A DNA stretch of 64,000 nt from assembly GCA_949361645.1 (NCBI GenBank), contig OX442417.1, forward strand, positions 7,920,275-7,984,274. The letters run 5' to 3'. The position numbers were made by a program, and so were the translations under genes. This document shows positions 56,262-64,000 of this stretch, piece by piece. Below the pieces are notes generated by a model. The model was not told the origin of the DNA. It ran no database searches and saw only the letters and a program-made list of their open reading frames with translations. Each line of letters begins with the position of its first letter. The first letter of the stretch is position 1. Origin of the DNA: Spongilla lacustris. Lineage: Eukaryota; Porifera; Demospongiae; Spongillida; Spongillidae.

Positions 56262-56801
56262 GTGTATGATGAGGATAACATAACTATGAATTTTATTAAT
56301 GAATGCAGTCATTTCATACCATCTGATCTTGAAGAACTAGAAAAACATGTGTATTTATTTCCAACTTCCTTTCAATATAGTACTGAAGGATACAACATAT
56401 ATGGAAAATTGTTGAAGGATGGACTTATCTTTTATGCTCAAAATTTCAGCAAGTCCGCAAAACGCAAAAGTTCTGTATGCTATTACAAAGACACCAATGG
56501 CAAGAGGAGGTATGGTAAAATATTGGGATTCATCATGATGAACCCTCCTAGTGCTATGGTGAGACCATTCAAGGTTAAGACACAATCATTACTGTCTGTT
56601 GCTGGTCCAGCATGTAGAGACACTCTTCAGGTGTACAAAGATGAGGACATTTTAGGTGCATGTGACTTGTTTGTTGAAGTCACTGATGGAGAATGTGAGA
56701 CCATAATTTCAATCTCTAATATCATTACAAGAGCTGTAGTAGTTCAGGTACATAATAAAACATATGCTATCAAGGAACCAAATAACTATGAACATCATTA
56801 A
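56262..56801 (+). pseudogene. 3' exon of a transposon-type ORF (CACTA-like transposase C-terminal region), partial
   Basis: 179 codons open from an AG acceptor at 56,260-56,261 to a TAA at 56,801; there is no ATG at the start, so this is a 3' part. The order of motifs (YGKLLKDGLIFYAQNFSK, KRKSSVCYYKDTNGKRRYGKI, a hydrophobic strand, IISISNIITRAVVVQ, YAIKEPNNYE) resembles the C-terminal region after the catalytic domain of CACTA-like transposases in invertebrates. No upstream catalytic exons were recognised in this window. It lies divergently about 235 bp from the BEN gene start, so the two could share a promoter region or belong to one element. Family assignment is from memory of pattern and is tentative. 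Confidence 0.45.
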
Positions 56802-57119
56802 TGTTCAAAGTCTGAGCACAAGTTGAATGTCTTCTTCGCATTGTACTATACATGTTTTGTTTTATTATCATATCAATATCCATCACTTTCCTTCACTTGA
56901 CTCGAGTTGAGATCTACAAAGGCAATCATCAGTTGCTAAAAGGCACATGTGGGATTTTTCTGCAAAGGCATATCCACATTTATTACCATATATGCTGGGT
57001 AGTATAAGGATCATGCATGTCTGAATAGCTGGCATGAAACATTAAATTGTAATGTGCCATACTTTAGCACTTGCTACAGCATGCAGATGCTAAACATAAA
57101 TAATTAATCCAATGAAATT
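56802..57119. other. Downstream flank of the transposon-type ORF
   Basis: Nothing recognised; AT-rich. Confidence 0.45.
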
Positions 57120-57248
57120 ATTCCATTCAAGATTAGCATGCATGATCCATGCATGGTCATGCATGGCTTCTAGCACCTTGAAAGTAGCTCCATGCATACC
57201 ATGAAACATCATGCATGAAACATGCATGACCATGCAAGACACTTTTCC
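57120..57248. repeat. Second ATGCATG palindrome cluster
   Basis: GCATGCATGATCCATGCATGG, ATCATGCATGAAACATGCATG and related palindromes, ending TTCCTTGGGG. Related to 53,560-53,800 in inverse orientation. Confidence 0.5.
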
Positions 57249-57307
57249 TTGGGGAGCCACCATTTTAAATTTAAAACAGCCGCACGGCCGGTTGAATCCA
57301 CTCTCCT

Positions 57308-57916
57308 TTTATACGCCAACTCCTCCTTTAACGGCGTAAGGAATGCAATTATTCTTAATTGCGTCACTTCCGGAGTTCTTCCTGCGCGCGAGCACTAACA
57401 CTGTACCAGGCTGTTGATAATTTTCGACCGACCAAGCCTCTGTCACAACAGTACTCACAGAGGCAGACATCCCAGGTGCGTTTCTCGAGGAGCCACTAGA
57501 GATCCGTATTACGGCAGCGCTCCGAAGGTGGCTAATTTGGCATGGGATAAAAATGCAATCGGCTAGCCGAAAGCAAAGCCTAATAAATAGGTCAGTATTG
57601 CCAAGACATTTATGTACTGTGTCGATATCAGCCGTGCTATAGTCTCGTTCCCAGACCAATATGACGCAATGTTTATCGCAATTTGTACTTTGTATAAACA
57701 AGCTCGTACTTGCATAAGTCTGGTGTTTCGAATTCGTGCGCTTATACGCAACATTGCCCTCCTACTTCTTACAGTACATAGATACACCCTTGTTGTCCAC
57801 CTTGCGAGTCATTTTACACATGACACGTACATTACATCACCGGCAGGATGAACTCCGGACGTGACGTAAAATTAGCAAATTGCATTTCATACGCCCTTAA
57901 AGGGGAAGGGTCTATT
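57308..57916. mobile_element. Inverted-repeat element, about 610 bp
   Basis: The left end (CTCCTTTAACGGCGTAAGGAATGCAATT, then GCGTCACTTCCGGAGTTC, TCCTGC) and the reverse complement of the right end (CCCCTTTAAGGGCGTATGAAATGC, then ACGTCACGTCCGGAGTTCATCCTGC) align over about 75 bp. The right end finishes AGGGTCTATTG, shared with 49,382. No target duplication was resolved. Confidence 0.6.
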
Positions 57917-60049
57917 GATCCATATACATACAGTCATTAATCGACGATATACAGTATAAGAGGGCCAGGACACAGTGGAGAGTCCAGCTGTGAATATCCG
58001 CCACCATGCATGTGTTAATTCTTTAGCTAGTGGAAGGCAATATCTTTAACACTCCTCCACGACAACTTCTAGCATGTTATCAAAAACAAGCCAGTCGTCG
58101 TGGTCAACGCCAAAGCGATGCACATGCAGATGGATATATATATATACATAATATTATATATATATATATAGGGACGGAATCGCCCATGCATCTTAACGAG
58201 CGAGTCTCGGTCTCGTAGTCACACCTATATGTAGTAGCTACTCCGCAGCAGCGGTTCTATTAGCTCGACCTTCGCGTTATGGGGGTTTCAAGCCTATCCA
58301 GTTGAAGTTCGATGTTGTACGTCTGGCTAGCGAGACTAGCGTATACCAAGAATTAGATTGATAGCGAGTGTAGAGCTATTATATCCACAATAGTATCAGA
58401 TGGGTACAAATCTTGGTATAGGCTTGATACCCGACCCTCCGCCAAAAGGCTACGCCCAACTACTATACAATGGATCAAAATGGTTAAATAACAGATCACG
58501 TGACCTCCAGAATGCATCCAATGGCAGGGGCACGAGTACAACTAAATGTTTTGAGTTGCGCATGCGCATACTTAGATCACTAAAATCAACGACAGCTTTA
58601 GTTAGGAAGGATTTTATGTAACAGCGATGCCTATTCCTAACTTCCCTGCCATGCAGACATACAATGCATTTATTAAAAGACAATAACAATAATATATTTT
58701 AATAAATTAATTAGCAGTTTTAATAACGTGATAAATCTCTAAAGTACCTAGCGAGTTTAATGGTGCAATTAGATTTTTTTTATCACAATCGTAAACCGAG
58801 TTATGCATCGATGTCCACAATTTCTGGACATGCGTGATTTTAGACCGTAAAATCCTAGACGTCAGAAGAAAATTTTTCTGTTTGCAATTTTAATTTGGTA
58901 AAAACAATCTGGTAGCTTTATTGTGCTTCATTGTGGCTTACTATGCATTCAAAACGACTGCCAAATGTGTGAGCAATAGACCAGACTAGTTTTTAAGTTT
59001 TAAAACACGCATGCACCGTATGTTGATCAAATCGAATATAGTTTTCTGGTCACGGTTTTTGACTCCAAAACGCTGCGTCCCCTCCACGGTAAGTACTCTC
59101 CCCTCTAGATAATTCATCCTTCTATATTTCTACGAAGTTTCATAAAGATTTGACGAAGCGCAGGGTACCTTCTATGATGCGCCAGTTACTGAACATCTTT
59201 GGACCGATACATCAAATGGTACTATACACCAGGATCTACAGAAACATAATTTTTTATAACTTAGATCATAACTTTTGGGTTTGGATCACTAATTATAAAA
59301 TTGTCGGAATTCCTATCTGACACTGAATTTTCAGGGTCAAAACATAAATGTATCTTCAGGTTAAGATTTTTGGCTTACAACTCAACAAATAGTTCGACTT
59401 AAGAGCTCTATTTTGTTGCACAGATAGCTCATTATAGTAGCTTTATATATGGAATGTTTGAACTCTTAACTCCAATTCATTGTGGAATTAGAACTGTTTT
59501 CATAAGGTTTTTGATATGAGTGCTGCTTAGCATCAGTACAGCCGAAATAATTTGACTTAAGAGATGAAAATCAGGTCATACTATTCAGAGGTCCCTAAAG
59601 TAACCATATAATTTTTAATATCTTTCTGGACATTTGCTAACCATACTAAACATTGCTATAAAGGCAGAAAAGCTTAAAATTTAAGGAATTGTATTAAATG
59701 TTAGGATTCTCCAGTAAATGTATTTGATTACGTGACGTCACTGAGGGTGTGCGTACTACCGGATAGCCATGTACAACGAGTTATCCGCGTCAAACACCAC
59801 GGTACGGGTTCTTTTCAGAAATCAGAACCAATGCAGCTTGGCATTCCAAATGGACCATTCTGGAACAAGAGCCACGAGCCTAATCTGAAAGCGCGTGATA
59901 TGAGTCATATGACGGGTCTATTAGAGGAAGATCTCAGAGAGGAGGCAAAAGCATGGTGCTTGCAGAACTCGTTAAACGAATCAGAATTTCAGCTGACTCT
60001 AATGACATATAGATTGCAGCAAAATAATAATATAATATAATTATATACA
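57917..60049. other. Intergenic region
   Basis: An (AT)n run lies at 58,135-58,170. A 102-codon frame at 59,732-60,040 has no recognised domain. Otherwise AT-rich non-coding sequence. Confidence 0.45.
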
Positions 60050-60434
60050 TGTCCTGGCAGCAAACTGGATGATGGGAAAGCCTGCTGCATTTGACTTTAC
60101 TGTCACATCACCGCTAACCTCAAATAATTTACCTGAAGCGAGTGTGACAGCAGGGTCTGCAGCCTTTGCCGCAGAGGAGAGAAAGCATAAGGCCAATGAC
60201 TCCAAATGTGCAGAACTGGGTTGGGTATGCATCCCAATAGCTGTGGAGACCTATGGGTGTTGGGGCGCTGAAGCAAAGTGGGCAATATCGCAGCTAGCCT
60301 CTCGCTTGGCCACACGTTAGAACTGCCCAAACTCTGCATCTGTCACAGCCCTATATCAGAGGTTGAGCATGACCCTTGTTAGGGCAAATGTGAGGGCTCT
60401 TCTGTCAAGGGCCATCTCAGACACAGGCTACTGA
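60050..60434 (+). pseudogene. 3' fragment of a retrotransposon related to element A
   Basis: The frame reads NWMMGKPAAFDFTVTSPL, CAELGWVCIPIAVETYG, then after one TAG (60,318-60,320) LYQRLSMTLVRANVRALLSR, ending DTGY. It aligns with the C-terminal endonuclease part of the 37,890-41,235 element (GKPAALDLSVTSPL, CADLGWVCVPVV, LYGRLSMNLVRANATAILSR). The 5' part is absent, a typical 5' truncation. Confidence 0.82.
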
Positions 60435-61439
60435 TATATTATTTAGTCTAGGTGGTAGGTAATTTAACGTTATGTGCTTGTTTATCTGTATTGTACAAGT
60501 TTTTGTCTGGACCATATATAATTACATGCATATATAATCAAAAGTGTTGATGTCAACCAAACAGCCATAGCTCAGTGCACTGGTACTGCAACGAGTACAA
60601 TAGTCAGCCAGATGAGGGCATTTATACACCATTAAAATACGTTCTACTATGGTTTTCAAGTGTAGCTGTAAATGTTAGAACCTTAAAGTTATAGTTGCAT
60701 GCTTATATAGCCTCATAAGATGACTATATACATCTTGCAAAATATATATCAGTACTATTCATGAAAATTCCACAGGAGCAGCAAACCTTCATATCCAGAG
60801 TATTTACTAATTTAACTTCTAGATCTCTGCAAGGTGCATGTAAATTTCACCAACGTACTATGGGCAGATAACTCATAAAGGAAGTTACCAAAAATATTGA
60901 ATGATGGATGAATCTGAAGAATAACGAGTTGATGGCCATTGGCATGCTCGTGGACTATTTAATTGGTGATTTAGTGTTTGTGGCCAATGAAAATAATATT
61001 CTTCAATGCTAAATGATATTGTGCTCAAGTGTATGCATGCTAGTCAGTTTTTTGTTCACAATTTGAAAATATACATGTGATGAATTTTAGTTAAAAACCA
61101 TCTAAAAGTCTTAACAAAGTCAGAACTACTTATATGCAATGTTTGGAATTAATACCTTACGGAATAGCAAGGTTATGCTTTATTGTTCCTCAACCGTCAC
61201 AGTTTTTATTACGATTACGCATTGACCACTGTACTAAAAAAGTTGTCACTTTGGCGCTACATATCTCCGGTGCTAAAAATGGTACGATATGATGACGCAT
61301 GAAATACTGAAAAACGCAGCCTTTCTTGCTCTTTCTAACGATAATGATATTATAATCGTTTGAGCATTTTTGAAAAAATTCCGCAGTGCCTATCGCAATC
61401 ACGGAAGTAAAAATAGTCTCGTACCCCGACGCACGCTCG
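60435..61439. other. Retroelement 3' tail and intergenic sequence
   Basis: The first 100 bp probably belong to the retrotransposon 3' UTR. Nothing else recognised before the hAT target site. Confidence 0.45.
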
Positions 61440-63190
61440 CAGGGCCGTCGAGAGCTGGCACGGGCCCCAGGGCTATATAGTCCTTCCGGGCCCCCTTAGG
61501 GATGGATTCGGTAGATATAAAACACCATACAGGGGGAAAATATATCGCTTTCGTGTAGTTGGGTTTTTAACTATTCATTTGTTGTTAGTGCATGTGGCGA
61601 AAATTAAAAACACTTACTGCGTGCCAGTATAATTATGTAACATTATTTACCTACATGCATATGTTACGCGCAAAGCATGGATTTGCGCAACCCTGGATCC
61701 ATGGTTTATGGTACAAACCATGGACTGGCCGTGCAATCCTGGGATTGCGTGTGTGCAACGCATAAATCAGGACAATCCTGGGACTGCTCGTTCGCAAAGC
61801 ATAGATCTGTAATATGTGCATAATTATACTGCGATGGGAAACGAGTACATAAAAAATAACATGCACTTACAGTATTATAAAAACCCTATAGTGTACAAAT
61901 ACAATTTTACTCTATACTGATGAGGCACCGAGCACAGTAAAGTTCAGAATTCTGGAAAATGAGGTAAGGTTCAGTCCTTCGTGTCTTCCTTTGTACTGTT
62001 GCTTTGCGAGCCTCCAATAATGCTACCAAACATTTCCCATTGAGAAATCACTTTTTCCTCACCACTGATCACCAGTTTCAGCAGAAATAAATTATTACAT
62101 CAAGATTTTCATTGGCTTGCATATATAAATCACTTACTTTCGTTGAATTTCATGCCGGCACATGTATCCAATCATCAGGTGATTAACCTTTTAAGCTTGC
62201 AGTTAAAATCACAGCTTGCATGGAAACGCACTTGAGGCTACTACATAGGTTAGTACTCTTCTCATTGCTATATGCTGGATTTTAGTGGCACTTGAGTTTG
62301 CTGTAGTTTATTGCACGAGAACTGGAAAGGGGACACATGCAGGCTGACAACTGAACTGAATTTCTGCACTCATAGACCGTGCACGTGGAAATGCTGAAAT
62401 CTATATTTGTTTAAAAGCATACACACATACATGTATAGCTATGCCGGATGTGTATATGAGTCAATTTCCTTTATAAGAGTTTTTTTTTTGTAACCTACAT
62501 TATACACGACCACTTCAGTTGTTGACATGGTCATAAAAATCTTCCACATACACCACACTTTCTTAACACGGCTAGCATGGTGGTGTCGACATATACGTAA
62601 CAAATACTTATTACATGTTTCTAATGCTGGCTGCTGACGAACAGAGCAAATCACAGAGTCCATGTGCACTCAAAACTTCAATTTATATAAGCGCGACTAT
62701 CCAACAAATTTGCTCCCTGATTTCCTTTTTGACAAATACACTCATGCAATTTCATGCTCAGCACTGGAACTGATCGTTATGTAGGTCGCGATCGTCGCTC
62801 CTAGCTATGTCGGTGAAGGTGTTTGTGATAAATCCTAAACATTTCAAAAAAAAATTTGTCGTGTCTTTTGGTCGGCGCGGTTCTCTTCTCTTACAGCTCT
62901 TTCCGGCCTTTATTTTCTGCCACCGGGACTTTTGCTTGTACATTTTAGAAAACGAATTTGACGAAATTATATACGGTTTATGAATTATACATTCTATTCC
63001 GCTCGGAACGTATACATCTATATTGCGCCTAGCTGCGCAATGATCAAAACCGTAACGAAACATCAATCACGCACACACGCACACACACGCACACACACAC
63101 AAAGTGACCAGCCGGGCGGCCCGGGCCCCATGTTAAACGACGGGCCCCGGGGTCAGCAGCCCCCCCGGCCCCCCCCTCTCGGCGGCCCTG
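61440..63190 (+). mobile_element. Non-autonomous hAT-like element, 1,751 bp
   Basis: Begins CAGGGCCGTCGAGAG and ends CTCTCGGCGGCCCTG (15-bp inverted ends, one mismatch). An exact 8-bp duplication CACGCTCG flanks it (61,432-61,439 and 63,191-63,198). Subterminal regions are GGGCCCC-rich on both sides. Interior ORFs of 60-100 codons show no transposase features. A (CA)n-type stretch lies at 63,070-63,101. Confidence 0.9.
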
Positions 63191-63197
63191 CACGCTC

Positions 63198-63258
63198 GCA
63201 GCTGCGAATGGATTACATCGCCGCTCGCGTAGCGGTGATGTAATCCATCCGCAGCTGC
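63198..63258. repeat. 28-bp-arm palindrome next to the hAT insertion
   Basis: GCAGCTGCGAATGGATTACATC and GATGTAATCCATCCGCAGCTGC are near-perfect inverted arms separated by only 5 bp. One arm resembles 5,704-5,732. Confidence 0.8.
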
Positions 63259-63919
63259 AACTGCAAGCTGACTATGGTTATACAAACTAAAAAAAAAAAA
63301 CACGCGTAAGTTTGGTCATCACTTGATATCACACGTTTAGTTTGTAACCAGTCAGCTAGCAGTGTGCGTGTGTGGGTCTGGGTACGTCACCAAATACGTG
63401 CATTGCATCATTCTGACGTGATAATTTATTACAAGACGGTGGCAGCTGTGAATTTGCAGCTGCTTGCATGGTAGGTTTATTTTGGTTGCACTTCAGTTTA
63501 TTGGTCCCCTTTCTTTTCATTTTGGGTAATAAAGTGCGCCCGTTTAATAAAATACAGGATGTTATACGTTCGTGACGGGATGAAGACGTTAGGATACAGA
63601 GTCAGAGAGGACCCATTCATGCATACGAGCTGTCCACTGGATTTGCCCTATATTCCAAGCTAGTGCCGAAGAGCTAGCCAGTTATTCGGGACGTACGTCA
63701 GGTTAGGACTTCTCAAATATTAACTTTTGTGACAACTGCTATCCACGTAGGATCGCTATGCTGCGAAGAAGGTCCTTTACAGCAGGTGGCTCTCTTACTA
63801 CGTATCCGTTTGTGCCATGTTTGCTTCGGCTGCAGGTAAAGAAAGTTCACATTTTTGTTGTTGCAAGTGCTGCTATTGTTTGCTAATGTTCTAGTACAAA
63901 GGGGAAGCACGGAATAGGG
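63259..63919. other. Intergenic region
   Basis: Short ORFs only; nothing recognised. Confidence 0.4.
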
Positions 63920-64000
63920 AGGCGGTGGGGGGCATAAGTACAGAGGGAGGCATCAGGATAGAAGGAGGCATAGGTACAGAGGGAGGTATTGATACAGAGG
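63920..64000. repeat. Start of a 20-22-bp minisatellite at the window edge
   Basis: GTACAGAGGGAGGCATCAGG, ATAGAAGGAGGCATAGG and TACAGAGGGAGGTATTGA repeat head to tail and continue past the edge. Confidence 0.7.

Noticed and set aside
59732..60040. 102-codon ORF just upstream of the retrotransposon fragment
   Set aside because: No domain, not in phase with the endonuclease fragment, and no splice evidence; left unannotated.
60560..60600. TAGCTCAGTGCACTGG string resembling a tRNA D-arm
   Set aside because: No matching T-arm, acceptor stem or anticodon stem could be assembled around it.

Overview
The window looks like animal nuclear DNA from a non-bilaterian metazoan, most likely a sponge; this is inference from content. 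Genes are sparse, introns are short (about 60-150 bp) with GT..AG borders, and most of the sequence is AT-rich, repeat-laden DNA full of TGCATGCA and ACATGTAC words. The single large intact gene belongs to an extracellular beta-helix plus polytopic-membrane protein type that I associate with sponges and other early-branching animals. No bacterial operon, CRISPR array, rRNA or tRNA gene was seen.

Three host-like genes can be modelled. (1) A six-exon plus-strand gene at 7,597-9,907 encodes a 211-residue secreted or membrane-anchored Reeler-domain protein, with a TATA box and an AATAAA signal. (2) An intronless minus-strand gene at 19,241-23,056 encodes a 1,271-residue protein with a signal peptide, parallel beta-helix-like repeats, a Cys-rich module and about ten membrane segments. 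(3) An eight-exon minus-strand gene at 53,944-56,026 encodes a BEN-domain protein of about 392 residues whose central exons and introns look tandemly duplicated. About 0.2 kb upstream, on the other strand, lies the 3' part of a transposon-type ORF (56,262-56,801). A possible two-exon cysteine-rich fragment lies at 52,595-53,437.

Most other coding signal is decayed mobile elements: a BEL/Pao gag with a candidate primer-binding site and very short LTR (1-836); a piggyBac transposase broken by two in-frame stops (27,508-29,718); a Ginger-like integrase-Ulp1 protease-PHD finger element (31,694-34,701); and non-LTR retrotransposons with C-terminal restriction-like endonuclease domains (37,890-41,235 and 41,320-41,529 on plus, 41,804-43,620 on minus, 60,050-60,434 on plus). 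Several of their in-frame TGA codons sit where relatives have Arg, which suggests CpG decay.

Non-autonomous elements are abundant and some are fully delimited. Two inverted copies of a hAT MITE (2,732-3,521 and 30,391-31,121) and a 1.75-kb hAT-like element (61,440-63,190) have matching terminal inverted repeats and perfect 8-bp target duplications. There are also long foldback elements (6,363-6,775; 17,211-18,007; 45,893-46,029), an element with GGTCCGGCCGGACC palindromes (11,490-12,271), a four-copy dispersed family beginning CCGGTGTCA, and a 3.5-kb structure with oppositely oriented arrays of a 152-bp satellite (13,560-17,090). Mini- and microsatellites fill 4,330-4,865, 47,365-47,850, 48,790-49,130 and 50,930-52,535.
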